This document shows, piece after piece, positions 24,404 to 34,093 of a stretch of DNA of 64,000 nt (position 1 is its first letter; each line of letters begins with the position of its first letter). A program made the translations under genes and the position numbers. The notes below the pieces were generated by a model. That model was not told the origin of the DNA and did not search any database. It saw nothing but the letters and a program-made list of their open reading frames with translations. The stretch lies in NCBI GenBank assembly GCA_035934015.1, contig DASYYH010000027.1:124001-188000 (forward strand), written 5' to 3'. Origin of the DNA: Candidatus Acidiferrales bacterium (GTDB taxonomy: Bacteria > Acidobacteriota > Terriglobia > Acidiferrales > UBA7541).

Positions 24404-24544
24404 CAAGCACAGAAGATCCGAAAAACGTTGACAACAATTTGGATGTTTGGAGGAAGACAGAGGTTGTCGAGAATTTCAAAAAACAAACACTTTTGCGGGA
24501 ATCATTTTCACAGCGCGCAAGACTTTTCGACAAGAATCGACGGC

Positions 24545-25519
24545 TCATTTTTCTTGCGGCGGACATTTGTCAGGCAGGCCCCAGCTTGCGGGACGGGCGA
24601 GCGCGTGCCACGCGGCGATGCGCCAGTAGCCGCGCGACTTGGCGCGGAGATTTTTGACCGTGAAGAGCGTGAGGATACAGGCCAGAGAATTGGCAAGTGC
24701 ATTGATAAAAGCCTTTGCCGGCAGAAGCACGGATATGAACCAATACACCGAGCGAGCGCGATTGTTTTTGAAATAGATCAGTTTCGAGCGCTGGAATTCG
24801 ATCCGCGCATCGCTGCGAAAACGATTCGCGGTGTGGCCTTGTACATGAATCGCCTGCGCGGCGGGAATATAATAAACCTCGAGTCCCAGGCGATGAGCGC
24901 GCCGACACCAATCTGTTTCTTCCATGAAGAAAAAATAATCCTCGCCCATCGGCCCCAGTTTCTCTAATGCACTGCGGCGTACGCAGAGACAAGCGCCGAT
25001 GACGCTCTCGACGGCGATGGGAGCGCTGGCATCGGATTTACCTCGAAAACGGCGAGGAAACATCCACTGCAGCAGCGCGCGCGGAATGATTTCGGCCGCA
25101 AGAGTAGGAAACGGAGCGATAGCATTTTGCAAGCGACCATCGGAATGCCGCAACTGACCTCCCGCGATGGCCAGCTTCGGAATTCGATCGAATGCCTCGG
25201 CGAACGCGTGCAGGGCGCCGGGCTGCAGTTGGGCGTCGTTGTTAAGCAGCAAAACGAAATCCGCGGAGGATTGCGCGAGACCTTGATTCACGGCGCGAGC
25301 GAAGCCAGCGTTGCAGGAGTTGTGGATGATTTTGACGCCAGGGACGCCGCGCTCGAGCTGCAATACGGAATCGTCGCGACTGCCATTGTCAACAACGATG
25401 ATTTGCGCGGCAGGGACATTTTCGCGCACAACAGATTGAACGCAATCAGTGAGCAAGGCGCCGCCGTTGTAGTTGACGATGACAACGGAAAAGCGCGCGC
25501 CAGTATTGTCAACGCTCAC
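24545..25519 (-). CDS. Family 2 glycosyltransferase (rhamnosyltransferase-like)
   Basis: 324 residues with a GT-A fold: FSVVIVNYNGGALLTDCVQS at the N-terminus, nucleotide-binding VVDNGSRDDS, then NAGFARAVNQGL and the metal-binding DxD-like LLLNNDAQL (about residues 91-99). The acceptor region has IGACLCVRRSALEKLGPMGE and the catalytic EETDWCRRAHRLG. The C-terminal 60 residues are hydrophobic (WFISVLLPAKAFINALANSL) and may attach it to the inner membrane. It resembles enzymes that add rhamnose or similar sugars to lipopolysaccharide or exopolysaccharide. No other glycan genes are adjacent, so the product is not predictable. Confidence 0.88.
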   Translation of the reverse strand: MSVDNTGARFSVVIVNYNGGALLTDCVQSVVRENVPAAQIIVVDNGSRDDSVLQLERGVPGVKIIHNSCNAGFARAVNQGLAQSSADFVLLLNNDAQLQPGALHAFAEAFDRIPKLAIAGGQLRHSDGRLQNAIAPFPTLAAEIIPRALLQWMFPRRFRGKSDASAPIAVESVIGACLCVRRSALEKLGPMGEDYFFFMEETDWCRRAHRLGLEVYYIPAAQAIHVQGHTANRFRSDARIEFQRSKLIYFKNNRARSVYWFISVLLPAKAFINALANSLACILTLFTVKNLRAKSRGYWRIAAWHALARPASWGLPDKCPPQEK

Positions 25520-25695
25520 GGGACATCCTCAACGAAGTGCAACGATGCGGAGGTTTCATCGGCAAGATAGTGTAAGCCACTACGGAGCGAGCGCGAAATC
25601 TTGCCAATCGTAAAGCGAGGCGGCTGGCGGCCATTGTTTCCTAATTGACTACTCATCGGGTAAGTGCCATGCTAGCCATCCTTGGGAGGCTCCCG

Positions 25696-26985
25696 ATGAA
25701 GCTGCGGCGGGCCGCAATTCTTATCGGCGTTCTTTTCATTCTTACTGCGCACTTTGCTTTTTTGCCGAGAATTCTTCGCGCGGATACGCTCACGATCACC
25801 AGCACGCCGTCGGGCGCGACGGTGGAAATGAATGGCGTGAGTGTGGGCAAGACTCCTTACACCGTAAACATGCCGGGAGCTTATTTTCACAAACCGCACA
25901 CGTCGTTCGGGGCACGGCTCGAACATCCGGTTGTGGTGAGGATTTCGCTCGATGGTTACACGAGTGCGCAACTGACCATCACGGAAGGACCCTATGCCTG
26001 GCACTCATTGCTGGGGAGGGCGGCGGGGGATTACTTTTTGTTGAAGACGAACCATTTCGACGTGACGCTGGAATCGACGGCAAAGATTTTCACAGGCGCT
26101 CCGGACATTCGCGCGGCAAGCACGGCTGCGGCCGCGGCGCCAACATCAACGCCACTCACAGTTGAAGCCGTCGCGAGCCAGGCGAATCCGGCGATTGTGC
26201 GCATAGAAGGAGACTTAAAGCGCGGAACAGGGTTTTTCGTGACGGATACGGGACTGATCGCCACGAACAAGCACGTCGTCGGTGAGCAATCGGAGCTATA
26301 CGTTGTGACACACAGCAAGGTTCGTTTGCCAGCCAGGGTTGTTTACACAGATCCCGACGTTGATCTGGCCATCGTTAAAGTGGATGGGAACAATTTTCCG
26401 CATCTGCCGCTTGCGGCCATCGATTCTGTGCAGCGGGGAGAGACGGTCATCGCCATCGGCGACCCGGGCGGCGGATTTGCGGATACGCTGACGCGCGGAG
26501 TCGTCAGCGGAATCGGCGTGGACCGCGGCCTGGGCGATGGAACGTGGATTCAAACCGACGCGACGATTAATCCTGGAAATAGCGGCGGGCCACTACTGGA
26601 CACGTATGGGAGAGTGGTGGGAATCACGGCGCTATCGCGGATCCGCAACAATGCTGGCGAAGACGTCACAGGACTGAACTTCGCGCTGAGCGCGGAGAAT
26701 TTGATTCGAGTCTTGAGGCGGTTTTATCCCGAGACGGAAGAAGCGAAGCGGCCGGCGGACGCGGGAGGATACGGTTCCGTGAGCGTGTCGTCAGACCCAG
26801 CGGGGGCGGATATTTATCTGGACGGAAAATTTGTCGGGAACACGCCCTCGATGTTGCATCTCCCGGCAGGCGCGCACAAAATTCAGATCCAAGCGGCGAA
26901 AACAAAAACGTGGGAGCGCGATTTGGATGTGCTGAAGGACAGCGAAATCACGGTGCATGCAATGTTGGAAACACAGAAGAACTAG
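25696..26985 (+). CDS. Exported PEGA-trypsin-PEGA serine protease
   Basis: The ATG at 25696 follows GGGAGG and gives 429 residues. A signal peptide or anchor (AAILIGVLFILTAHFAFLP) is followed by a PEGA repeat (TLTITSTPSGATVEMNGVSV), an Ala-rich linker, and an HtrA-like trypsin domain. The triad is His in TNKHVVGE, Asp in DVDLAIVKV and Ser in NPGNSGGP. The C-terminus is a second PEGA repeat (SVSVSSDPAGADIYLDGKFV) and there is no PDZ domain. PEGA repeats are usually found on surface or cell-wall proteins, so this is probably an envelope protease. It is convergent with glk, 18 bases apart. Confidence 0.9.
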   Translation: MKLRRAAILIGVLFILTAHFAFLPRILRADTLTITSTPSGATVEMNGVSVGKTPYTVNMPGAYFHKPHTSFGARLEHPVVVRISLDGYTSAQLTITEGPYAWHSLLGRAAGDYFLLKTNHFDVTLESTAKIFTGAPDIRAASTAAAAAPTSTPLTVEAVASQANPAIVRIEGDLKRGTGFFVTDTGLIATNKHVVGEQSELYVVTHSKVRLPARVVYTDPDVDLAIVKVDGNNFPHLPLAAIDSVQRGETVIAIGDPGGGFADTLTRGVVSGIGVDRGLGDGTWIQTDATINPGNSGGPLLDTYGRVVGITALSRIRNNAGEDVTGLNFALSAENLIRVLRRFYPETEEAKRPADAGGYGSVSVSSDPAGADIYLDGKFVGNTPSMLHLPAGAHKIQIQAAKTKTWERDLDVLKDSEITVHAMLETQKN

Positions 26986-27003
26986 CGAGATCGCGCGCTA
27001 CGG

Positions 27004-27984
27004 CTAACGCTTGAGCATGGCGCGGCGAGCGGCACCGCGCAAAGCAGCCTGATCGTTCAAAATCACGCGAATGGGCATGGACTGAAGCACGGGCGCAAGG
27101 CGGCCTTTATCGGCAAAGGCGGCGAGAAACTCGGGCGTTTTCAACTTCGGCAGAATTTTCGGCGCAATGCCGCCGCCGATGTAAACGCCACCAATGGCGA
27201 GAAATTTCAGCGCGAGATTGCCCGCTTCGGAAGCAAGCAAGTCAACGAACAAATCGAGGGCTTGCGCGCACAGCGGAGATTTTCCGCTGAGCGCCGCTTT
27301 GGAAATTACGGGCGACGGGTCATCGACTTTGAGCTCTTCGACAAGCCAGGCTGGCTCCTCGCCGCGGCCGGTGTCGCGCAGGAATCGGTACAAATTAAAC
27401 AGGCCGGGGCCGCACACGGCGCGCTCCCAACTGACGTGCTCGCCAAATTGCGCGCGTAAATGGACGAGCAGTTCGTCCTGCAACGCGTTGCGTGGCGCGA
27501 AACTCGAATGACCTCCCTCGCTGGCTACGGGCCAATGGTGTGTGCCGTCCCAGTAAAGACCGGCTTCGCCGAGGCCCGTGCCGGGAGAGATCACTGCGGC
27601 GTTTCCGGAGGCATCTGGCGCGCCAGGCTGCAAGATTTCGAAATCGGATGAGCTGAGCGTGGCAATGCCATAGGCGTTGGCTTCCAAATCGTTGATCAGC
27701 GTGAAGGAAGAGATGCCACTGCGCTCAACGAGCCGGCGGATGTCGACGACCCAAGGGAGATTTGTAGCGCGGCAAACGCCATCGTGAATGGGGCCGGCGA
27801 TGCCGATGGTCGCGGCTTCGGCTTTCAGTTTTTGCGCGGAGACGAAATCAGCGACGATATCTTCGAGACTGGAATGACTACGGCTCGGATAGATATGCTC
27901 GACGACGACGGCGAGCTGGCCATTGCGCCGCTCGAAGAATGCGAGCCGGGTATTCGTGCCGCCGACGTCCCCGGCCAGAATCAT
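27004..27984 (-). CDS. glk: Glucokinase
   Basis: Phosphorylates glucose with ATP to glucose 6-phosphate. The ATG at 27984 overlaps the zwf stop (ATGA) and has GGAGAG upstream; 326 residues, the usual Glk length. Phosphate-binding motif [15 protein letters not shown] at the N-terminus, catalytic Asp in [14 protein letters not shown], second ATP motif [13 protein letters not shown], and [11 protein letters not shown] with the glucose-contacting Glu and His. This matches the E. coli-type (COG0837) glucokinase rather than the ROK family. It is the last gene of the pentose-phosphate cluster and feeds its substrate directly to Zwf and to the isomerase domain of the fusion protein. Confidence 0.93.
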   Translation of the reverse strand: MILAGDVGGTNTRLAFFERRNGQLAVVVEHIYPSRSHSSLEDIVADFVSAQKLKAEAATIGIAGPIHDGVCRATNLPWVVDIRRLVERSGISSFTLINDLEANAYGIATLSSSDFEILQPGAPDASGNAAVISPGTGLGEAGLYWDGTHHWPVASEGGHSSFAPRNALQDELLVHLRAQFGEHVSWERAVCGPGLFNLYRFLRDTGRGEEPAWLVEELKVDDPSPVISKAALSGKSPLCAQALDLFVDLLASEAGNLALKFLAIGGVYIGGGIAPKILPKLKTPEFLAAFADKGRLAPVLQSMPIRVILNDQAALRGAARRAMLKR

Positions 27985-29528
27985 TGGCCGGGCTCTCTCC
28001 ACTGGCGGCCATCGCGATCGAGGAGATCGCTGGCTTCCCACGGTCCCCAGGAACCGGCGGGATAATTCGGGAAATTGCGCGGCGGAAGAGCCTGCCAGAC
28101 ATCAAGGATGGGCTGGACGACGCTCCAGCTTGCTTCGACCATGTCCGCGCGCTGAAAAAGCGTGGCGTCGCCGATCATGCATTCATAAAGCAGGCGTTCA
28201 TAGCCCGTGCTCGGCTTCGACCCGAAATAATCGGCGTAGCGAAAATCCATATTTACGGTCCCAAGCTTCACGATAGGCCCGGGAATCTTCGCGCCAAATT
28301 GCAGCGAGATTCCTTCCTGCGGCTGAATGTGAACGATAAATTGATTGGGCGCAAGGCGCTCGACCGCCGTCTTGCGGAACAACTGGAACGGAACACTCTT
28401 GAATTGAATGACGATTTCGCTGGCGCGAACCTTCAGGCGTTTGCCCGTTCGCAAATAAAGCGGAACGCCGGCCCATCGCCAGTTGTCGATCAGAAGTTTC
28501 AGGGCAACGAACGTTTCCGTGGAGGATTTCGGATTCACGCGCGGCTCGGAGCGATACGCAGGAAGCCGCGATTTGCCATCGCTGCCCTCCCCATACTGGC
28601 CGCGGACGGTGCGCATGAGAACGTCCTGCTCGCTCAAAGGCTGCATGGCGCGAAGGACTTTGGTCTGCTCGTCGCGTACAGCATCGGCGTCGAAAGAAAC
28701 CGGCGGCTCCATGGTGACGAGGCTGATGAGCTGGAAAATGTGATTCGGAACCATATCGCGCAGCGCGCCGGATTGGTCGTAATAGCCACCGCGGGTTTCG
28801 ACGCCGACGGTCTCAGCGACGGTGATTTGCACGTGGTCAATATAGCGGCGGTTCCACACCGGCTCGAAAATGCCATTGCCGAAGCGGAAGGCTAAAATAT
28901 TCTGCACAGTCTCTTTGCCGAGATAATGATCGATGCGGTAGATCTGATTTTCGGCGAGGACTTCCTCGATTTCGTGGTTCAATGCGTGGGCGGAAGCGAG
29001 GCCGTCGCCAAATGGTTTCTCGTAAATCACGCGGCGCCAGCGTTTCTCGTTCTGCTGCGTCAGTGCAGCGGCGCCGAGCTGGCGAGTGATTTCACCGAAG
29101 AACTCGGGAGCTGTGGCAAGATAATAAAAGTAATTTCCCTCTGTGGAATGTTTCTGATCGATCTGCCGAAGGAGGTCGCCGAGCTTCTTGTACGTCTCTG
29201 GCTGCTCAAAACTGCCGACGGAGTAGTAGAGACGCTCAGTGAGCCAGTTGACGAGCGCGGGCTCGACGTCGCTGGTGGCGAATTCGTTCAGCTCCTGGGC
29301 GATCTTCTTTTGAAAATCGGTCGTGGAAGTTTCGTGGCGGCCGACGCCGACAATCGCAAAATCCTTCGGCAGAAGATTTTCCTTGGCCAAGTTGTAAAGC
29401 GCCGGGAAAAGCTTTCGCTTGGTCAGATCGCCGCCAACGCCAAAAATGACCATCACGCAGGGACCGACCGCGCGGCCTGCTTCGCTCGCGGGCCGATTTT
29501 GTGGAACCGTCTGCGTCATTTCACCCAT
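27981..29528 (-). CDS. zwf: Glucose-6-phosphate 1-dehydrogenase
   Basis: First oxidative step of the pentose phosphate pathway (glucose 6-phosphate to 6-phosphogluconolactone, NADP+). The start at 29528 has GAGG 8 bases upstream and gives 515 residues; an ATG at 29543 and a TTG at 29564 are in frame alternatives. Cofactor motif [19 protein letters not shown], catalytic [13 protein letters not shown], and substrate-binding [18 protein letters not shown] and YLRTGKRL are all present. It follows gnd after 46 bases and overlaps glk by 4 bases, implying translational coupling. The gene for the next enzyme, 6-phosphogluconolactonase, is not in the cluster. Confidence 0.95.
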   Translation of the reverse strand: MGEMTQTVPQNRPASEAGRAVGPCVMVIFGVGGDLTKRKLFPALYNLAKENLLPKDFAIVGVGRHETSTTDFQKKIAQELNEFATSDVEPALVNWLTERLYYSVGSFEQPETYKKLGDLLRQIDQKHSTEGNYFYYLATAPEFFGEITRQLGAAALTQQNEKRWRRVIYEKPFGDGLASAHALNHEIEEVLAENQIYRIDHYLGKETVQNILAFRFGNGIFEPVWNRRYIDHVQITVAETVGVETRGGYYDQSGALRDMVPNHIFQLISLVTMEPPVSFDADAVRDEQTKVLRAMQPLSEQDVLMRTVRGQYGEGSDGKSRLPAYRSEPRVNPKSSTETFVALKLLIDNWRWAGVPLYLRTGKRLKVRASEIVIQFKSVPFQLFRKTAVERLAPNQFIVHIQPQEGISLQFGAKIPGPIVKLGTVNMDFRYADYFGSKPSTGYERLLYECMIGDATLFQRADMVEASWSVVQPILDVWQALPPRNFPNYPAGSWGPWEASDLLDRDGRQWREPGQ

Positions 29529-29574
29529 GCCGTCTTGCCTCATGGTCAGAGATTTCGAGCTCAATCATTGGATG

Positions 29575-30597
29575 TCACTTACCCGCCGCACGTTCCACGT
29601 GTCCACCAAACTGGTAGCGCATGGCAGACAACAACTTGGCGGCGAATTCGGCTTCGCCCCGGGAAGAAAAGCGTTCGTAGAGCGCCGCGCTGAGAACCGG
29701 CGCCGGTGAGCCTTCGTCGACGGCGGCGAGAATCGTCCAGCGCCCTTCGCCGGAATCGGAAACGCGACCTGAAAAGGAGGCTAAGTCGGGCTGCTCGAAA
29801 AGCGCGATGGCCGTCAAATCCAAAAGCCACGAAGCGATGACGCTGCCGCGCCGCCACACTTCAGCGACATCGGCGAGGTTAAAATCATACTGATAATGCT
29901 CGGGATTTCGCAGTGGAGTGGTTTCGGCGTCGGCAGCGTGCGTGCCCTTTCCGACATTGGCGTGCTTCAGGATATTCAAGCCTTCGGCATAGGCGGCCAT
30001 GAGGCCGTATTCGATGCCGTTGTGGACCATTTTGACGAAATGGCCGGCGCCGGACGGACCGCAATAGAGGTAGCCCTCTTCCGCCGTGCCACCGGAGGAT
30101 TTCTCGCGTCCCGGCGTGCGCGAGAGATTTCCGCGGCCCGGGGCGAGCGTCTTGAAAATTGGATCGAGGCGCTTTGCGGCTTCGCTGGGCCCGCCGATCA
30201 TCATGCAATATCCGCGCTCGAGGCCCCAAACGCCGCCGCTGGTACCGACATCCATATACTGGATGCCCTTGGGATCGAGGTCTTTTGCGCGGCGAATGTC
30301 GTCGATGTAATAGGAATTGCCGCCGTCAATGACAATATCGCCGCGGCCAAGAAGCGGAACCAGTTGGCTCAGCGTGGAGTCCACGACTGCGGCAGGAACC
30401 ATGAGCCAGACGGCGCGCGGGGTTTTCAATTTCTGGACGAAATCGGCGAGCGAGGCAGAACCGGTGGCGCCTTCGCTTGCCAACTGCTGAACGCTCTTCG
30501 CGCTCATATCAAAAACAACGCATTCGTGCCCGCCGCGCATAAGACGCCGAACCATGTTGGCGCCCATGCGCCCGAGCCCCACCATACCCATCTGCAT
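29575..30597 (-). CDS. gnd: 6-phosphogluconate dehydrogenase (decarboxylating), short form
   Basis: Converts 6-phosphogluconate to ribulose 5-phosphate and CO2. 340 residues, the short YqeC/GntZ-type rather than the 470-residue form. N-terminal cofactor motif [19 protein letters not shown]. The second strand ends in an acidic residue (VVFDMSAKS), which in this superfamily usually favours NAD+ over NADP+ (inference). Substrate motifs [26 protein letters not shown] and the catalytic-Lys block [16 protein letters not shown] are present. Located between the tal/pgi fusion (103-base gap) and zwf (46-base gap) in the pentose-phosphate cluster. Confidence 0.93.
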   Translation of the reverse strand: MQMGMVGLGRMGANMVRRLMRGGHECVVFDMSAKSVQQLASEGATGSASLADFVQKLKTPRAVWLMVPAAVVDSTLSQLVPLLGRGDIVIDGGNSYYIDDIRRAKDLDPKGIQYMDVGTSGGVWGLERGYCMMIGGPSEAAKRLDPIFKTLAPGRGNLSRTPGREKSSGGTAEEGYLYCGPSGAGHFVKMVHNGIEYGLMAAYAEGLNILKHANVGKGTHAADAETTPLRNPEHYQYDFNLADVAEVWRRGSVIASWLLDLTAIALFEQPDLASFSGRVSDSGEGRWTILAAVDEGSPAPVLSAALYERFSSRGEAEFAAKLLSAMRYQFGGHVERAAGK

Positions 30598-30700
30598 CGG
30601 ATGACTCCTTTAGAAGCCGCTGTGATTGAGAACGATTCGGTTGCGCGAAGTACCCCCGCGAATGGGAAGTCCACGCACTATTAAAACAAGCACATGCTGT

Positions 30701-33598
30701 TCAGGCCAGAGCTCCTCGCGTGGCTGCGCCGATTGCGGCAAGGCCCGCGCGAACGTCCTTGCCCAAATGAATTCGCAAAATTCGCCGATTGCGCTCCGCG
30801 AGTACGGCAAAATCGCCGCGCGCCTGCGCTGCTTTTACGATGCCAAAAGTATATTTCTGTCCTGGAACAGGAAGATCCATGGCATCGTCGCACGTGACCT
30901 GCACGAAAACACCAGTGTTCGGACCGCCCTTATAAGCCTGGCCTGTGGAATGCTGGAATCTCGGGCCGAAGCCGAGGCACGTGGCGACACGCTTCTTGTC
31001 CCGCACGGCGTGGCGAATAGATTGCAAGGCCGCTTCGTTCGCATCGTTCATTTCGACGTAGGCAAGCGTAGCGAAATAGTCGCCTGCTTTCAGCCGGCCG
31101 TAATGCGCGCGCAAATACGCAACGAGCGACTTGCTTGCACCGACAGCCTGATTCAGCGCGGCAGCGTTTTTCTCGTCGGTGAAAAGTTTGATGCCCTTCT
31201 CTTCGAAAAGAGGTTGTTCGGCTGGAAGAGCGCCGGTTTTTTCATACTGATCGGTCAGGCTGCGCGTGACGATTTTGCTGGCCTCGACATCGGGCTGATC
31301 GAAAGGATTGATGCCAATGACTGAGCCGGCAACGGCTGTGGCGATTTCCCAACGGAAGAAAGATTGCCCCAGATCATACGCATCGCGCAGAGACATGCGA
31401 ACCACGGGCTGGCCGGCTTTTTCGAGCGCGGCGACTTTGGCGTCCTGAGCGGCGTCAGGAGCGGAATCGAGGCGGACATACGCAAAGATGCGGTCGTTGC
31501 CGTAGACTTCCGGCGCGCCAAGCGCTTCGCGATCGACGGGGATTAATCCCTTGCCCTGCTTGCCTGTGGATTCAGCGAGCAATTGCTCGAGCCACGCGCC
31601 GAGATCACCGATGGCCGGCGAAGTGATGAGCGTGACTTTGTCGCGGCCATTTTTCGCCAGCACGCCGAGAATAATGCCGAGTACAGCGCCAGGATTTTCA
31701 TTCAACGGAACGGAGGGCGCGCAGGCGTGGACCATCTCTTCCGTGCGGTCGAGGAATTTCTTGATATCCAAACCCATCACCGCGCCGGGGACAAGGCCGA
31801 AATCGGAAAGAGCGGAATACCGGCCGCCGATGCTTGGGACGCCATAGAAAATGCGGCGGAAATTGTCGCGCTGGGCTACTCCTTCCATTTTCGAGCCTGG
31901 GTCCGTGATGGCGATGAATTGCTTCCCCGCATTTAGAGCGTTAGAGGCTTGCTTCACTTTTTCAAAGAAATATTGTTTGAAGATATTCGGCTCGAGCGTG
32001 CTGCCGGATTTGCTGGACACGATAAAAAGGCTTCGCTCCAGATCGATTTTGGATTCTATGGATTTGATTTGTGCCGGGTCCGTGGAGTCGAGAACGTGGA
32101 ATTCGGGAAAGCCGGCGGATTTGCCGAAAGTTTTGCTCAAAACCTCAGGACAAAGGCTCGAGCCGCCCATTCCGAGGAGCAGAGCAGAAGGAATGTTTTC
32201 CTTTTTCACTTCCGCGGCGAGATCAGCGAGCTGGCCCGCGTGTTGCTCCTGGTCATCAGTGATGCCGAGCCACCCGAGCCATTTGGCTTCGTCGGAATTC
32301 GTCCACAGGGAAGCGTCGCGAGACCAAAGGCGGCGCATCTTCCCGTTGTTTGACCAGTCTTCGACTGTGCTTTTTACGGCAGAATCGAGCGGCTGCGGAA
32401 GCGTGTACGTTTGCATGGCCGCGCGCGGAGTAGCCGCCTTGCGGATTGTCGATTGAACGGCGGCAATCAGCTTGTCGAACGCGTCGGCGAACAACTGCAC
32501 GCCTTCCACGACGAGCTGATCGGTCACTTGCTTCATGGAGATGCCGACTTTGGCAAGCATCTGCATCGTCTGGTGCGCGGCGGGTACGTCTTCGGTCAAG
32601 CTGGCGCGAACCTGGCCGTGGTCGCGGAAGGCATCGAGCGTCGCGGGCGGAATGGTGTCGACAGTGTCGCGGCCGATCAATTCCTCGACGTACATCACAT
32701 CGCGATACGCGGGATTTTTCGTGCTGGTACTGGCCCACAAGAGTCGCTGGACATGTGCGCCTTTGGCGGCGAGAGCTTCCCAGCGCGGGCCGCGGAACAG
32801 GCGCTCGTACATTTCATAGGCCATCTTCGCGTTGGCGATAGCCACTTTGCCAAGCAGGCCCTGCAACTGCGCACGTTCAGCAGAATCTGTCGCTTGCTTC
32901 AGACGCTCGCTCAATTGCTGATCGACGAGCGTGTCGATACGGCTGACGAAGAAGCTGGCGACACTGCCCATTTTGCTGACGTCGCCGTCGTTCTTCGCGT
33001 ACGCCTCGAGCGCGGCGATGTACGCCTGTGCGACTTTTTCATAGGCCTCTTGCGCGAAGAGGAGCGTGATATTGATGTTGATGCCTTCGCTCAAGAGTCG
33101 TTCGATCGCCGGTATACCCTCCACGGTCGCAGGAACTTTGATCATCACGTTTTCACGGTGGACCGTTTTCCAGAGGCGGCGCGCTTCATCGATTGTGCCC
33201 TGCGTGTCGCGAGCGAGAAGCGGGGAGACTTCCAGGCTGACGTAGCCATCGGCGCGCTTCGAGGCGTCGTAAACTGGCCGCAAAATATCGGCGGCATCCT
33301 GAATATCGCGGATGGCAAGCATTTCGTAACGTGCCTTGGCATCGAGATCGGGGCGTGAGTCGAGCGATTTCAGGAAATCGGCGTAATCCGTGCTGCCGGT
33401 GATGGCTTTTTCAAAAATTGCCGGATTCGAAGTCATGCCGCGCAGGCCATCCTCTTCAATCAGACGGCGCAGCTCGCCGCTGGTCAAAAGACTCCGGCGA
33501 ATATAATCGAGCCAGACGGATTGGCCGAATTTCGCGAGAGTCTTCAGCGGATTTTCCGTTTTCACCGCTTCGCGATTCCCTACTGCCTGCGTGGACAT
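30701..33598 (-). CDS. Bifunctional transaldolase / glucose-6-phosphate isomerase
   Basis: 965 residues from the ATG at 33598, which follows AAGGAG. The N-terminal third (about 1-370) is a transaldolase: RGMTSNPAIFEKAI, the Schiff-base Lys in ENVMIKVPAT and the ASFFVSRIDTLVD strand. The rest is a phosphoglucose isomerase with two SIS folds: LGMGGSSLCPEV, IVSSKSGSTLEPN, the signature SIGGRYSALSDFG and AYLRAHYG near the end. The fusion couples the C7/C3 exchange of the non-oxidative pathway to interconversion of fructose and glucose 6-phosphate, so the fructose 6-phosphate made by transaldolase can return to Zwf. Such fusions are known in several bacterial groups. The rpiB stop lies 4 bases upstream. 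Confidence 0.93.
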   Translation of the reverse strand: MSTQAVGNREAVKTENPLKTLAKFGQSVWLDYIRRSLLTSGELRRLIEEDGLRGMTSNPAIFEKAITGSTDYADFLKSLDSRPDLDAKARYEMLAIRDIQDAADILRPVYDASKRADGYVSLEVSPLLARDTQGTIDEARRLWKTVHRENVMIKVPATVEGIPAIERLLSEGININITLLFAQEAYEKVAQAYIAALEAYAKNDGDVSKMGSVASFFVSRIDTLVDQQLSERLKQATDSAERAQLQGLLGKVAIANAKMAYEMYERLFRGPRWEALAAKGAHVQRLLWASTSTKNPAYRDVMYVEELIGRDTVDTIPPATLDAFRDHGQVRASLTEDVPAAHQTMQMLAKVGISMKQVTDQLVVEGVQLFADAFDKLIAAVQSTIRKAATPRAAMQTYTLPQPLDSAVKSTVEDWSNNGKMRRLWSRDASLWTNSDEAKWLGWLGITDDQEQHAGQLADLAAEVKKENIPSALLLGMGGSSLCPEVLSKTFGKSAGFPEFHVLDSTDPAQIKSIESKIDLERSLFIVSSKSGSTLEPNIFKQYFFEKVKQASNALNAGKQFIAITDPGSKMEGVAQRDNFRRIFYGVPSIGGRYSALSDFGLVPGAVMGLDIKKFLDRTEEMVHACAPSVPLNENPGAVLGIILGVLAKNGRDKVTLITSPAIGDLGAWLEQLLAESTGKQGKGLIPVDREALGAPEVYGNDRIFAYVRLDSAPDAAQDAKVAALEKAGQPVVRMSLRDAYDLGQSFFRWEIATAVAGSVIGINPFDQPDVEASKIVTRSLTDQYEKTGALPAEQPLFEEKGIKLFTDEKNAAALNQAVGASKSLVAYLRAHYGRLKAGDYFATLAYVEMNDANEAALQSIRHAVRDKKRVATCLGFGPRFQHSTGQAYKGGPNTGVFVQVTCDDAMDLPVPGQKYTFGIVKAAQARGDFAVLAERNRRILRIHLGKDVRAGLAAIGAATRGALA

Positions 33599-33602
33599 GA
33601 CC

Positions 33603-34091
33603 CTACTCCTTCCCGGCCTTCGCAGCCGGCAAACTATAACGCCGTTCAATGGCAGCTATCTTATCGACTCTGCGCTGGAGGCGCTCCTGACCCTTCTGCA
33701 GGCCTTTGTAATTCGCGCCGAGGAAATTCGTCACCAATTCCTGGGCCAGCATCTGGCCAATCACGCGCGCGCCGAGGACGAGCACGTTCATGTTGTCGTG
33801 CTCGACGCCCTGATGCGCGGAATACGTATCGTGGCACATGGACGCGCGAATGCCGGGAATTTTGTTTGCGGCGATGCACGCGCCGACGCCGCTGCCGCAA
33901 ATCACGATCCCGCGCTCGACGCGCCCGGAGATTACCGCCTCGCCGACAGCCTGCGCAAAATCCGGATAATCCACCGGCGCAGGCCCGTTGGTGCCGAAAT
34001 CAACGACTTCGTGCTTTGCTTCGCGCAAGAAAGCTGCAAGCTGATCTTTCAGCAAATACCCTGCATGATCCGCGCCGATGCCGATTCGCAC
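33603..34091 (-). CDS. rpiB: Ribose-5-phosphate isomerase B
   Basis: Interconverts ribose 5-phosphate and ribulose 5-phosphate. The start is the GTG at 34091: it opens the conserved VRIGIGADHAGYLLKDQL, has GAGG 5 bases upstream and begins 2 bases after the tkt stop. A longer in-frame extension overlaps tkt and is unlikely. 162 residues, close to the RpiB norm. Motifs: ADHAG, ICGSGVGACIAANKIPGIRA (catalytic Cys) and HDTYSAHQGVEHDNMNVLVLG. The C-terminus extends about 20 residues past the core (KAGKE end). Second gene of the pentose-phosphate cluster. Confidence 0.92.
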   Translation of the reverse strand: MRIGIGADHAGYLLKDQLAAFLREAKHEVVDFGTNGPAPVDYPDFAQAVGEAVISGRVERGIVICGSGVGACIAANKIPGIRASMCHDTYSAHQGVEHDNMNVLVLGARVIGQMLAQELVTNFLGANYKGLQKGQERLQRRVDKIAAIERRYSLPAAKAGKE

Positions 34092-34093
34092 GC

